From an uncultured Collinsella sp. (lineage in GTDB: Bacteria; Actinomycetota; Coriobacteriia; Coriobacteriales; Coriobacteriaceae): a DNA stretch of 55,501 nucleotides. A program made the translations under genes and the position numbers. The notes beneath the pieces were generated by a model. The model was not told the DNA's origin and made no database searches. It worked only from the letters and a program-made list of their open reading frames with translations. This document shows, in pieces, positions 8,251 through 17,098 of the stretch. Position 1 is the stretch's first letter. Each line of letters opens with the position of its first letter. The DNA lies in assembly GCA_900542315.1 (NCBI GenBank), contig UQMV01000011.1, forward strand, positions 1 through 55,501. The letters are read 5' to 3'.

Positions 8251-9456
8251 TTAAGCGGACGGCTCCTGCTGCGTGATGCAGTGAATATTGCCGCCGCCGA
8301 AGACGACCTGCTCGGACTGAACGCCAACGCACTTGTAGACGCCCTCGCCCCAGACCTCGTCATAGATCTTCTGAAGCGTGTCAACGGCCAGCTGGTCGTT
8401 CTCGTCGCCGTACTGCGGGACGATAACGCCGTGGTTGGTGACCAGGTAGTTCATGTAGGAAGCGATCAGCGGCTCGTCGGGAACGCGCGGCTCGGCGTTC
8501 TCGTCGGCGTCGATGGTGTCGCAGGAAGCCTGGTCCATGAACAGCGGGTTCACGGGCATGCAGAGCTTGTAGACCTTCAGCTTGCGGCCCTTGGCGTCAA
8601 CGGCGTTGGAGAGGGTCTCGTAGGCAGCGTGGCACTGATCATAGAACGGGTACTCGGGATCGTCGGTCCAGATGCAGGCCATGACGCCCGGGGCGATGAA
8701 CGTAGCGACGTCATCGATGTGGCCGTTGGTCTCCTCGGGGTCGATGCCCTCCTTGACCCAGATGACCTTCTCGACACCCAGGTAATCCTTGAGGTGCTCG
8801 TTCATGTACTCGCGAAGCTCCTCGCTCCAGGGCTCGAACTTCTTGTGGTACTTGGGCCAGATGGACTCGGGATCCTCTTCCTCCTCCAGAACCGCAGAGC
8901 AGGTGCGGCCCGGGGAAAGCAGGCACTGGTCGGTAACGACGAGGGTGCCCTCGCCGTCGACGGTGATGGAGCCGCCCTCGAGGATCATGTCATCGGGACG
9001 ATAGCGACGGCAGCCGGAGAGCTCAGCCATCTTAAGGGCGATCTGCTCGTCCTTGTCCCACGGGAAATAGAGGCCGTCGACGAGGCCGCCGTAGGCGTTG
9101 AAGTGCCAGTGGTTGGCGCGCTTCTCGCCCTTGCCGTTGATGACGTAGGTGGCGGCGGTGTCGCGGAACCAGGCGTCGTCGGTGGTCATCTCGATGACGG
9201 TGACGTTCTCGTCGTTCTCGAAGACGGCCTTGCAGTTGGCATAGTCGACCTGGTTGGCGCACATATAGACCGGGGTGAACTCGGAGATGGCGCGGGCGAT
9301 GGCGGCATACTGCTTCTGAGCAGGCTTGGCGCCGTGGGCCCAGGTGTCGGTGCGGTGGGGCCAGCCCATCCACACGCGATCCTGCGGGGCGAACTCGGCG
9401 GGCATGAAGAAGCCGTCGGCCTTGGGGGTGGACTCGGACTCGGTGATCGTACGCAT
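8251..9456 (-). CDS. aguA: agmatine deiminase
   Basis: 401 aa. Converts agmatine to N-carbamoylputrescine and ammonia in the cytoplasm. Family landmarks: the WFRDTAAT substrate Asp, NGHIDDVATF with the catalytic His, and the nucleophile Cys393 in GGGNIHCITQQEP at the C-terminus. The enzyme is longer than the usual ~365 aa. An extra acidic stretch (LEEEEDPESIWPKYHKKFEP) sits about midway, after SPGRTCSAV. Start ATG has GGAGGAAAT just upstream. Together with the antiporter and putrescine carbamoyltransferase upstream on the same strand it forms the agmatine deiminase pathway. Confidence 0.96.
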   Translation of the reverse strand: MRTITESESTPKADGFFMPAEFAPQDRVWMGWPHRTDTWAHGAKPAQKQYAAIARAISEFTPVYMCANQVDYANCKAVFENDENVTVIEMTTDDAWFRDTAATYVINGKGEKRANHWHFNAYGGLVDGLYFPWDKDEQIALKMAELSGCRRYRPDDMILEGGSITVDGEGTLVVTDQCLLSPGRTCSAVLEEEEDPESIWPKYHKKFEPWSEELREYMNEHLKDYLGVEKVIWVKEGIDPEETNGHIDDVATFIAPGVMACIWTDDPEYPFYDQCHAAYETLSNAVDAKGRKLKVYKLCMPVNPLFMDQASCDTIDADENAEPRVPDEPLIASYMNYLVTNHGVIVPQYGDENDQLAVDTLQKIYDEVWGEGVYKCVGVQSEQVVFGGGNIHCITQQEPSA

Positions 9457-9822
9457 AAGATTTCCTCCAAATCGAACGATCGTTTGCCGCGGGCGGGTTA
9501 CCCGCAGCCTAAAACCAAGAGATGGTAGGCGCCCGTTCCCCGGCAAAGGTCGGGGCGCCCGGCGCCGGTTTTCACGGAGTCGCACCGGCAAGCGACGACG
9601 TAACCTGGTGCGCGGAGACAAAACGCACGAAGGATACGGAAGAGAGATTGGGTAGGCGGTGGTTACCGGAGCAATAGCTCACACCCACCCCAGGGAATGG
9701 TTAGCAAACCTGTCGCTTGGGCACGCCTCCGAAGAGGCCGGAGTGCCCGGAGTCGGGAGCGACAAGCCCGACGAAGCGCACGTTGGTACGCGAGGAGGGT
9801 CGGAGCCCCAGAACCGAGTGCT
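9457..9822 (-). promoter_or_regulatory. structured intergenic leader between antiporter gene and aguA
   Basis: 366 bases with no credible gene. On the minus strand it holds a hairpin with GCGTACC tip near the antiporter stop (9776-9791), hairpin F2 with an outer TGTCGC/GCGACA clamp (9711-9764), and G+C-rich stems at about 9530-9575 (GCCGGT/ACCGGC and a CCCCGA/CGGGG stem-loop). The aguA ribosome site follows. I compared it by eye with guanidine, cobalamin and T-box leaders and found no match. Confidence 0.45.
9711..9764 (-). other. hairpin F2 downstream of antiporter gene
   Basis: Outer stem 9711-9716 with 9759-9764; inner GGGCAC (9719-9724) with GTGCCC (9743-9748). Sequence and order relative to the upstream gene resemble the 8026-8057 hairpin after aguA. 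Confidence 0.5.
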
Positions 9823-11262
9823 CTAGTTCTCCTCGGCCTCGACGGCCTCCTCAGCGAGACGCTGGGCTGCGAGCTCAGGGGTCAGACCCTTGTACTCTTC
9901 CTTGCGGCCCTTGGCGCTGACGACGCGGACGACCTCGCCGATGAGCACGAGCACGATGAAGATGACGATCATCGGGACCTTGTCGCCAATTTCAGCGGCG
10001 GAGAACGGTACCAGCGTTGCAACGATGGCAAGAACCAGCTCGATGCAGGGGATGGCCAGCATGACCTTCATCATGGCGCCCTTAAACGGGAACGTGAAGA
10101 TGCGCTCACGGTTCGGGTCGTTCTTACGAAGGTTGAGGAATGCCGGGAACATCGGGATGTAGGTGAGCAGCAGGAAGACGACGGAGGTGCCGAAGAGCAT
10201 CCAGAAGACACCGTTGGAGATGGCGTCGATGGGAACGAGCTGCAGGCAGAGAACCAGGGAGGCAACGACAGCGTTGACCAGGTTGGCGCCGTTGGGCATG
10301 TCGTCCTCGGAGATCATCGAGGCGAAGACCTTGGGCATGTTGCCGTGCTCAGCAGCATAGCGAGCGACGGAGTTGACGCCGAAGGACCAAGCAGCCATGT
10401 TGGCGAACAGGGTAATCAGGAAGGCGATGCAGATGACCTTGAAGATCATGGAGTCGCCCACCATGGTCTGGACTGCGACGATCATGCCGTAGTCGGGGTC
10501 GATGGAGTCGGCCGGCACAGCGGCGCCGATGCCGAAGCCAGCGAACAGGTAGATGACGGCAATAGCCACGCCACCGACAATGATAGCCTTGGGAATATCG
10601 CGAGCGGGATCGGCCATGTCGTCGGTCATGGTGCAGATGACCTCGAAGCCCATGAAGTTAAAGATGATGATGGACAGGTAGCCGAGAGCGTTGGTGTTGG
10701 TGAGCTCGGGCAGGAAGGTGGCGGCGGACATGTCGTTCGCAAAACCGTTCTCCATGGCATACCAGATGCCCAGAGCGCCGACGATAACGGCAACGGCGAC
10801 CTTGATGATAGCGCCACCGTTGAGGACCCACTCGGAGTCGGCCGCCTTGGAGCGACCCATGAGATACACGATCCACACGAAGGCAAGCTCGATGCCCATC
10901 TTGGCGATTAGGTTGAACTCGACGCCGAAGACCATGCCCAGGATGTCGGGGAACATGGTTGCCAGCGAGGCGATCCACAGCGGGTAGTTGACCCAGTAGT
11001 AGTACGAAATGCGGGCGCCCCACTTGTCGCCCAGGCCATCGCGTACCCAGTCGTAAATGCCGCCCTCGCCGTCATAGGTGGTGCCGAGCTCGGCGACGAC
11101 CATGCCGTAAGGGAGCAGGAAGGTCAGGATCAGGAAAATCCACCAGAAGAACTGCTGGTTGCCAATGGCAGCAGCAGGAGCGGCGGCCTCGCAAACGAAG
11201 ACGACGCAGATGATGGTCGAAATGACCGTCAAGAAGGAAAGCTTTTTCTTTCCGTCGCTCAT
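9823..11262 (-). CDS. aguD: agmatine/putrescine antiporter, APC family
   Basis: 479 aa with about 12 membrane segments and APC-family motifs (EAAAPAAAIGNQQFFWW near residue 25, YDWVRDGLGDKWGARISYYY near 75). Predicted to import agmatine and export putrescine across the cytoplasmic membrane. Start ATG has AAAGGAG eight bases upstream. It lies between ptcA and aguA, the expected order for an agmatine deiminase operon, and is a paralogue of the permease at 6304-7713. The antiporter assignment rests mainly on context; a related amino acid permease is the alternative. Confidence 0.85.
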   Translation of the reverse strand: MSDGKKKLSFLTVISTIICVVFVCEAAAPAAAIGNQQFFWWIFLILTFLLPYGMVVAELGTTYDGEGGIYDWVRDGLGDKWGARISYYYWVNYPLWIASLATMFPDILGMVFGVEFNLIAKMGIELAFVWIVYLMGRSKAADSEWVLNGGAIIKVAVAVIVGALGIWYAMENGFANDMSAATFLPELTNTNALGYLSIIIFNFMGFEVICTMTDDMADPARDIPKAIIVGGVAIAVIYLFAGFGIGAAVPADSIDPDYGMIVAVQTMVGDSMIFKVICIAFLITLFANMAAWSFGVNSVARYAAEHGNMPKVFASMISEDDMPNGANLVNAVVASLVLCLQLVPIDAISNGVFWMLFGTSVVFLLLTYIPMFPAFLNLRKNDPNRERIFTFPFKGAMMKVMLAIPCIELVLAIVATLVPFSAAEIGDKVPMIVIFIVLVLIGEVVRVVSAKGRKEEYKGLTPELAAQRLAEEAVEAEEN

Positions 11263-11293
11263 GATGAGCTCCTTTGCTCAGTCTTGGACAGAT

Positions 11294-11368
11294 CCGAGGC
11301 CCAAGGCACTAAGGCAATCGCTTGGGCCTCGGTGAGCGGGCGACAGGAGACGAGCATCCGCCGCCCGC
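11294..11368 (-). other. paired hairpins between ptcA and antiporter gene
   Basis: A perfect 12-bp stem (11294-11305 with 11321-11332) and a second 7-bp stem (11336-11342 with 11362-11368) lie in the 132-base gap. No clear T run follows, so they may be processing or stability elements rather than terminators. Confidence 0.5.
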
Positions 11369-11394
11369 AAACGTGCTTTTAAAAGCCTTGGGGC

Positions 11395-12468
11395 TTAGAG
11401 CTGCTCGAGAGCCTCGAGAGCGGCGTGGAGCTCAGCCTTGGCGGAGTACTCGATGCCCTCGTCGTTGAGCGGGGTGCGCTTGCCCAGAGCGGCAAGGAGA
11501 GCACGGATGGAGTGCTTGCGGTTCTCGGCCTCGACCCAGCACAGGGAGCGCTCGGGATCGTCCATGACCTCGTCGACGACCTCCTCGTTGCGGGTGGCCG
11601 GCAGGCAGTGCATGAACTTGGAGTTGGGGCCGGCGAAGTTCATCATGTCCATGGTGACCTGATACTTGGGATAGAACACGTCCATGTAGTTCTCGCCAGA
11701 GACCTCCTCGTCGTACAGGCCATACCACACGTCGGTGTAGATGAAGTCGGCACCCTTGATGCACTCGATGTCGTCGGAGATGACGATGGAGCCGCCGGAA
11801 ACCTTGCAGTTCTCCTCGGCGATGGCCATCATCTGCTTGCCGAACTCGGCGCGCTCCTCAACGGTGCCAACGTGCAGGCCGCCGTCGGGGATCTGGTGGC
11901 CCTTAGGTCCAAACTGGACAAACTTCATGCCGACCTTGGAGGCGATGAACATGAGGGAGACGCAGACCTGGGTGGCGTCGCCGATGAAGGCCAGGGTGCA
12001 GTCCTCGATCTTCTTGCCCTCGGGGAGGTTCTCGAGCATGGTCATGAGGTCGCCCATCTCCTGCGTGGGATGATTGAACTCGGACATGCCGTTGATGACG
12101 GGCACAGCGGAGCCCTCGGCGAGGCCGACGACGTCCTTGTGACGGTCAACGCGAGCCATCATGATATCGAGCAGCGAGCCCATAACGCGAGCGGTGTCGC
12201 CCAGGGACTCGTGACCGCCGAGCTGGATGGTGCCAGGGCCATAGAACTGAGCATGGCCGCCGAGGTCGGTCATAGCAGTCTCGAAGGAAAGACGGGTGCG
12301 GGTGGAGACCTGCTGGAAGATCATGCCAAGGCTCTTGTTACGGAGCAGGTGCGGATAATAACCGTCAACCTTGATGGCCTTCTTCATTGCCAGGCCAAGA
12401 TCCTCGATAGCCAGGATCTGCTCTTTGGTGAAGTCGTTGGTGTCGATGAAATCCTTAGGCAGTGCCAT
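11395..12468 (-). CDS. ptcA: putrescine carbamoyltransferase
   Basis: 357 aa. Converts carbamoylputrescine and phosphate to putrescine and carbamoyl phosphate. Carbamoyl-phosphate motif STRTR near residue 55, HPTQ, and HCLPA near 270 are present. The stretches YGPGTIQLGGHESLGDT and DVWYGLYDEE fit enterococcal putrescine carbamoyltransferase rather than ornithine carbamoyltransferase. Start is MALPKDF, with GGAAAGGAAA upstream. It is first in the minus-strand cluster, transcribed away from the LuxR gene at 12798. A carbamate kinase, normally the last step, is absent from the window. Confidence 0.94.
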   Translation of the reverse strand: MALPKDFIDTNDFTKEQILAIEDLGLAMKKAIKVDGYYPHLLRNKSLGMIFQQVSTRTRLSFETAMTDLGGHAQFYGPGTIQLGGHESLGDTARVMGSLLDIMMARVDRHKDVVGLAEGSAVPVINGMSEFNHPTQEMGDLMTMLENLPEGKKIEDCTLAFIGDATQVCVSLMFIASKVGMKFVQFGPKGHQIPDGGLHVGTVEERAEFGKQMMAIAEENCKVSGGSIVISDDIECIKGADFIYTDVWYGLYDEEVSGENYMDVFYPKYQVTMDMMNFAGPNSKFMHCLPATRNEEVVDEVMDDPERSLCWVEAENRKHSIRALLAALGKRTPLNDEGIEYSAKAELHAALEALEQL

Positions 12469-12797
12469 GTCGATTTCCTTTCCGCCGGTCTTGCCGACTA
12501 TTACTGAGAGGCGCTCGTACATCACGCCTCGTGTTGACAACACCATCATTCACCTGTATGCAATTTTTACCTAGTTTATTCGGGATTAAAGACCGTTCAC
12601 GGAGTTACACCCCCTCTAAACCAATATAAACCCGCAGGTAGCTGGCTTGCAGGGGGTTTACTATCTAGAACCGTGAACGGTATACGGGTATCCTGTATCA
12701 CGTCCTCTAATCCGCAACGGGACATACGGTTGAGGGCGGTATATCCGTAGGGTTTACGGAGCTTATCCAAAGATCAGATGAGATGGGACGGCGACAG
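12469..12797. promoter_or_regulatory. divergent control region of ptcA and luxR copy 2
   Basis: Two inverted copies of an 11-bp site lie here, ACCGTTCACGG at 12592-12602 and CCGTGAACGGT at 12671-12681. Between them is a weaker inverted repeat, CCCCCTCTAAACC and a GGGGGTTTA-like partner. The same 11-bp word recurs at most sugar promoters in the window. Divergent layout suggests that the LuxR product acts here, but a shared global regulator is also possible. Confidence 0.6.
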
Positions 12798-13763
12798 ATG
12801 AACACACTCATGTTCTTCTACACCCTAGCGATACTTGTTATCTGTATTGTGACGGCGGTGCTTTCGCTTGCCGCCTATGCCTCGTCCCGTCGACGCTTCT
12901 TTATCTATGGCAGCGGCGTTTTTATTTGCTACGCCATCGAGATGACCGAGATCTTCTTTTTTGAATACACGTTGCAAAACCAGAGTTTTCCGGCCAGCGA
13001 CTATTACTCAATTACCATGCCTGTGTTGCGGACCCTTGTGGCGACCGCTTCGCAGGCTTTTATTTGGCTGATCGCCATGGACTTGCTCGACAAACATTCT
13101 AAGAAGCAGTTTGTCATCCCCGTCGTAACGTTCCTGCTGAGCGAGCTGCTGATTATCGTCGCCATCCCCTATGGCCCCATGCACCAGTGGCTTTACTACA
13201 CCATGCGCCAGGTGTTCCTTGTCTTTGTGGGACTGTATATCTTTTGGACAGCTCGCAAGAGTACGAAGGTTGAGCTGAAGGCGCGTGTTAACAACCAAAA
13301 GAAACACCTGATTATCGGCGCTATTCTGGTCGGCTGCATCGTTGCCGAGGACTTCTACAATATCCTGGTAGTTCCCATGAGCCTGGCGCCCTCTTGGCTG
13401 CAGCTGTACCTGTCCGAGCGCAACTTTAGCGAAAACATCTTTGCGTGCTACTTTGCCATCCTGCTGATCATCTACGCCTATCACGTGCTTTCGATCCGCA
13501 TGCAAGAGGCGCCCGAGGAAAAGAACGTCAGCGATCTTGATCGACACATCGAAGAGCAGATGCCCTTCTATCGCAACGCCTACAAGCTCTCCAACCGCGA
13601 GACCGAAGTCATGCGCCTGGTCGTGCTGGGCAAGTCGAACCAAGAGATCGCAGACGAGCTATTCCTTGCCGTGGGCACCGTCAAGACCCACATCCACAAC
13701 ATCCTGGTCAAAACCGAGCAACAAAACCGCACCACGTTGATCCTGCATTTCTGGAAACGATGA
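12798..13763 (+). CDS. membrane-anchored LuxR-type regulator (copy 2)
   Basis: 321 aa from MNTLMFFYT; an ATG 15 bases upstream is also possible, both with poor ribosome sites, and the paralogue at 4995-5987 favours the shorter start. About seven N-terminal membrane segments (residues ~5-230), then a LuxR/GerE DNA-binding domain (LSNRETEVMRLVVLGKSNQE, VGTVKTHIHNILVKT) at the C-terminus. It is divergent from ptcA and is the obvious candidate regulator of the agmatine cluster. The stop codon is followed after one base by composite element E1. Ligand unknown. Confidence 0.87.
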   Translation: MNTLMFFYTLAILVICIVTAVLSLAAYASSRRRFFIYGSGVFICYAIEMTEIFFFEYTLQNQSFPASDYYSITMPVLRTLVATASQAFIWLIAMDLLDKHSKKQFVIPVVTFLLSELLIIVAIPYGPMHQWLYYTMRQVFLVFVGLYIFWTARKSTKVELKARVNNQKKHLIIGAILVGCIVAEDFYNILVVPMSLAPSWLQLYLSERNFSENIFACYFAILLIIYAYHVLSIRMQEAPEEKNVSDLDRHIEEQMPFYRNAYKLSNRETEVMRLVVLGKSNQEIADELFLAVGTVKTHIHNILVKTEQQNRTTLILHFWKR

Positions 13764-13764
13764 A

Positions 13765-13903
13765 GTTACGCGGTTTTACCAAACCGCGTAACCGGTCGAC
13801 GCTACAAGCGCCCCTAGGCGGCAATCTGACGTTCAATCGTCGGTCGCGTACCAAAGTACGCTTCCCTCCTCTTTCACGTCACCTTGCTCGCCTAGGGGCG
13901 CTT
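13765..13903 (+). other. composite 3' structured element E1
   Basis: Starts one base after the luxR stop. First a 28-base hairpin (13765-13792, 12-bp perfect stem, loop TACC), then a 13-base linker containing CGACGCT. A large hairpin follows: outer stem 13806-13820 with 13889-13903, inner TGACGT/ACGTCA (13827-13832 with 13876-13881), tip 13846-13861. Element E2 at 28062-28201 has the same plan and length, but a different outer-stem sequence that is still complementary. No T run follows the first hairpin, so it is not a standard terminator. Confidence 0.7.
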
Positions 13904-13952
13904 TCGCTGACTTATGCTCAACCTGCGATGATTTTACTTTTCGCCAGGTTGG

Positions 13953-16175
13953 CTACTCGCTGTAGCGGGTGGCGATGGCAGCTTGTACCATGCCGGCGCT
14001 CATGAGGTAGGTCACCAGGAAGTAGCCACCGTATGCTGCCAGGAAGATTGCACAGGTGAGGCCCACGGTGCCGCCTATGCTCATGTTGCCGAACGTGCTC
14101 ACCAGCTCGATGATCACCTTGAGCGCCACAAAGGAGTGAGCCAGCCCCACTGCCAGCGGGAACAGGAAGAATACCGCTTGCTGCGCCATCACCGAATGGC
14201 GGATCTGGCGGTCGTCACAGCCGATCTGTGCCAGTACACGATAGCTGCGGCTGCCGTCGGCCACATTGGAGAGCTGCTGGATCGACAGTATCGCCGCGCA
14301 CGCAACGACCAGTACAAAGCCAATATAGATGGCCAGATAGCTAATCATGCCGTTCATCTGAGCCGCCTGCGTATACATCTCGGAGCGCGTGATGAAGACT
14401 CCCCACGACCCCGGCTCCTTGCCGTCAACGAGCAGATTGTCGAGCACAGTGTATTCAATGCTCTCGTCTGCCTCGGTCGTATCCATCCCCTGTTTGTAGT
14501 TAACGAGCAGGCTACTGGAATACGGCTGCAGATTAAGTTGGGACAACAGCTCGTCGGCAACGACGACGGTACCCGGATTACTGCCCATCGCCGAGTTGGC
14601 GATGGCCGCCGTGTCCTTGTCCGACTTATCGGTTGCGGGCTTGAGCTCATGCCCGCCCAAGGTGAGGGTATGGCCGCCGGCCATGTATTTGGTGTACAGG
14701 TCACCCAGCTCACCGCCCATATCACACGTAAGCAAGTACTGGTCGCGGCCAATGCTCACCGGTTCCTCGCCCATCATCTGGCGCAGTTTGTTGTACTGGC
14801 TCGCCGGCGTCACAAACAGACCCATCGCATCGGCATTGCTACCCCCGAGCGCCTTGGGAAGCTTTTCGCCCATGATCTTGCACATTTCACTTGGGGTCAC
14901 CGAAGGATTCGAGCCGCCAAACGGGTAACTCAGATACGAATCGATTTGCACATGCTCGCCGGCAACATCGGCGATATTGACCTTCTTGACGGTCTCGTCG
15001 TTGTTGTCCGCCGACTTGCCCTTACGATCGCCGTGCCATGGATCGCCGTGCCATGCGGAGTACAAATCGACCGTACTATCGGCCAGCACCATGCGATCGG
15101 CTTCAGACGGATTGATGTACTCTTTGTAGTAGTCGAGCGTATCGGGCGTGTAATAGACATACGTCTGTGACACGTCAACAGGGTTATAGCGCTCCAGGTT
15201 TTCGTTCATCACATTGGCAATCGACATACCGCACGTCACCGAGGTGATGGCCAAAAACAGGAGCATCGCGATGACGCCCATCGAAAAGCACACCGTGTTG
15301 ACCTTGGCCGCAAGCTGGCGCACGGTAAACATGTTGAGGCCGCGCCAATACACGCCGCGCAGGCTCTGCAGCAGCTTGATGAGCATGCCCGAGAGTCCCC
15401 AGAACAGGGCAAAGGTGCCCACGGTAACCATAGCGGTCGTAATGCCAAACTGGTTCATGGCCTCTTGCAGCTTGCTGTCCGTCGCGGTTAGCGGGAACCC
15501 ATCACGTAGCAAACGGTAATAGGCCACGCCCACAAGCACCACGCCCACGGCAAAGATGGCAATCGCAATCCAGGGGTTGCGCGTCTTGATGCTCTCGTTG
15601 CGACGCTCGGCACCCATAAGCTCGATGAGTTTGGTACGACGCACGGCGCGAAGGTTCAGCAGTAGCGTGAGCACAAACATTACGAGCATGCAGGCAAGGG
15701 TCAGATTGAACGCATGCACCGAGAAAAAGAAGTGGAAATTGGCAATCTGTGTCTTAAAAAGCGAGGCCGTAAAGAACGTCATGAGCTGGGAGAGTCCCAC
15801 ACCCAGCACAATGCCGGCGACAAAGGCCACGACCGAGACAATCACCGTCTCGAGCGCCATGATCGTGGCGACGCGTCCGCGCCCCATGCCGAGCACCTGA
15901 TACAGGCCAAACTCCTTCTTGCGGCGTTTCATGATGAAGTTATTGGCATACACCATCAAAAAGGCCATGACACCGGCCAAAAAGTACGTCAGGTCGCCGA
16001 GCATACTGCCCATAACCTGCGCCAAGCCCTCTTCATCGATTCCGGCGATGTCGACCTGCATCGAGATGGTGTTAAAGGCATAGAAGACCGTGACGCCCAG
16101 GGTGAGCGTCAAAAGGTAGACGAGGTAGTCGCGGCCGGCGCGGCGGACGTTACCCCAAGCGAGTTTACAGAGCAT
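13953..16175 (-). CDS. ABC transporter permease, BceB/FtsX-like
   Basis: 740 aa. Membrane segments near the N-terminus and C-terminus flank a large extracellular region (roughly residues 310-600), with FtsX-type repeats, as in BceB-like transporters for peptide-antibiotic sensing and removal. The ATG lies inside the last codons of the upstream ATPase gene, overlapping by 11 bases, with GAGGG before it, so the pair is translationally coupled. A GTG 12 bases upstream is an alternative start. No two-component system, the usual partner of Bce transporters, is adjacent. Family call good, substrate unknown. Confidence 0.85.
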   Translation of the reverse strand: MLCKLAWGNVRRAGRDYLVYLLTLTLGVTVFYAFNTISMQVDIAGIDEEGLAQVMGSMLGDLTYFLAGVMAFLMVYANNFIMKRRKKEFGLYQVLGMGRGRVATIMALETVIVSVVAFVAGIVLGVGLSQLMTFFTASLFKTQIANFHFFFSVHAFNLTLACMLVMFVLTLLLNLRAVRRTKLIELMGAERRNESIKTRNPWIAIAIFAVGVVLVGVAYYRLLRDGFPLTATDSKLQEAMNQFGITTAMVTVGTFALFWGLSGMLIKLLQSLRGVYWRGLNMFTVRQLAAKVNTVCFSMGVIAMLLFLAITSVTCGMSIANVMNENLERYNPVDVSQTYVYYTPDTLDYYKEYINPSEADRMVLADSTVDLYSAWHGDPWHGDRKGKSADNNDETVKKVNIADVAGEHVQIDSYLSYPFGGSNPSVTPSEMCKIMGEKLPKALGGSNADAMGLFVTPASQYNKLRQMMGEEPVSIGRDQYLLTCDMGGELGDLYTKYMAGGHTLTLGGHELKPATDKSDKDTAAIANSAMGSNPGTVVVADELLSQLNLQPYSSSLLVNYKQGMDTTEADESIEYTVLDNLLVDGKEPGSWGVFITRSEMYTQAAQMNGMISYLAIYIGFVLVVACAAILSIQQLSNVADGSRSYRVLAQIGCDDRQIRHSVMAQQAVFFLFPLAVGLAHSFVALKVIIELVSTFGNMSIGGTVGLTCAIFLAAYGGYFLVTYLMSAGMVQAAIATRYSE

Positions 16176-16950
16176 CGGAGCCCTCACCGCCCATCATGGC
16201 AACGACCTCCATAATGCGGTCGAAGAACTCGCGACGGTCGGTGTCGCCGCGGCGCAGCTCGGTGAAGATCTTGCCGTCGCGGATAAACAGCACGCGGCTC
16301 GTGTAGCTGGCGGCAAAGCTGTCATGCGTGACCATGAGCACGGTGGCGCGCAGGCGGCGATTGAGGGCCTCCAGACTCTCGAGCAGCAGGCGGGCGCTCT
16401 TGGAATCGAGGGCGCCGGTGGGCTCGTCGGCCATGATCATGGTGGGGTCGGTGACGAGCGCACGAGCTGCGGCAACGCGCTGCTGCTGACCGCCGGACAT
16501 CTGGTAGGGATACTTGTCGAGCACCTGACTGATGGACAGGCGCGCTGCCACATCCTGCACGCGGGTCGAGATCTCTGCCGAGTTTGTGCGGGCAATGGTG
16601 AGCGGCAGGGCGATATTCTCGCGTGCCGTGAGCGTATCAAGCAGGTTGGAATCCTGGAAGATAAAGCCGAGCTCCTCGCGGCGGAACTGCGAGAGCTTGG
16701 CCTGCTTCATGCGCGTCACGTCCTGCCCGTTGATGCGGATCGTGCCACTTGTGGCGCTATCGATGGTCGACACGCAGTTGAGCAACGTCGACTTGCCCGA
16801 GCCCGAAGCGCCCATGATGCCAACAAATTCGCCGCGGTTGACGGTAAAGCTGACGTCGTTGAGCGCGCGGGTCACGTTGCCCAGCGCTCCATATACCTTT
16901 TCGAGATGCGCGACCTCCAGTACCGGGGTCGCCATGTGCGTGGTTTGCAT
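16165..16950 (-). CDS. ABC transporter ATP-binding protein, BceA-like
   Basis: 261 aa, complete ABC ATPase: Walker A GASGSGKST near residue 46, Q-loop FIFQDSNLL, signature MSGGQQQR near 150, Walker B MIMADEPTGALD, H-loop VTHD. The MacB/BceA-type family exports or senses peptides together with FtsX-like permeases. Start ATG has AAAGGA eight bases upstream. It forms a two-gene operon with the permease downstream. Confidence 0.92.
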   Translation of the reverse strand: MQTTHMATPVLEVAHLEKVYGALGNVTRALNDVSFTVNRGEFVGIMGASGSGKSTLLNCVSTIDSATSGTIRINGQDVTRMKQAKLSQFRREELGFIFQDSNLLDTLTARENIALPLTIARTNSAEISTRVQDVAARLSISQVLDKYPYQMSGGQQQRVAAARALVTDPTMIMADEPTGALDSKSARLLLESLEALNRRLRATVLMVTHDSFAASYTSRVLFIRDGKIFTELRRGDTDRREFFDRIMEVVAMMGGEGSDAL

Positions 16951-17098
16951 ACCGAGTCCTTTCTTGCGATTAGTCTACGGCATCTATAGTCGCAAGAAGA
17001 CGAGTCGGCTACCATCGATATGGCTTACGCTTGCCTTACCGTTGTGTAAGGTACGGGTAGCTAACCTGCCGCGTGTTGATGTTGAGAGAGGACTCCTG

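Noticed and set aside
9457..9822. Guanidine, cobalamin or T-box riboswitch before aguA
   Set aside because: Some words (GCCGGTGCGACTCC) recall cobalamin leaders, but the conserved core boxes of all three classes are missing by eye.
13765..13792. First hairpin of E1/E2 as a simple intrinsic terminator
   Set aside because: No T run follows the stem on the gene-sense strand, and the identical sequence plus linker recurs at an unrelated gene.
13953..16950. BceAB pair as part of a full antibiotic-resistance module
   Set aside because: No two-component system or resistance determinant is adjacent, so only the transporter is claimed.
16532..17098. N-terminal extension of the NUDIX-Vsr frame
   Set aside because: It is antisense to the ABC ATPase gene and its promoter; a TTG with a good ribosome site at 17099 gives a normal NUDIX start.
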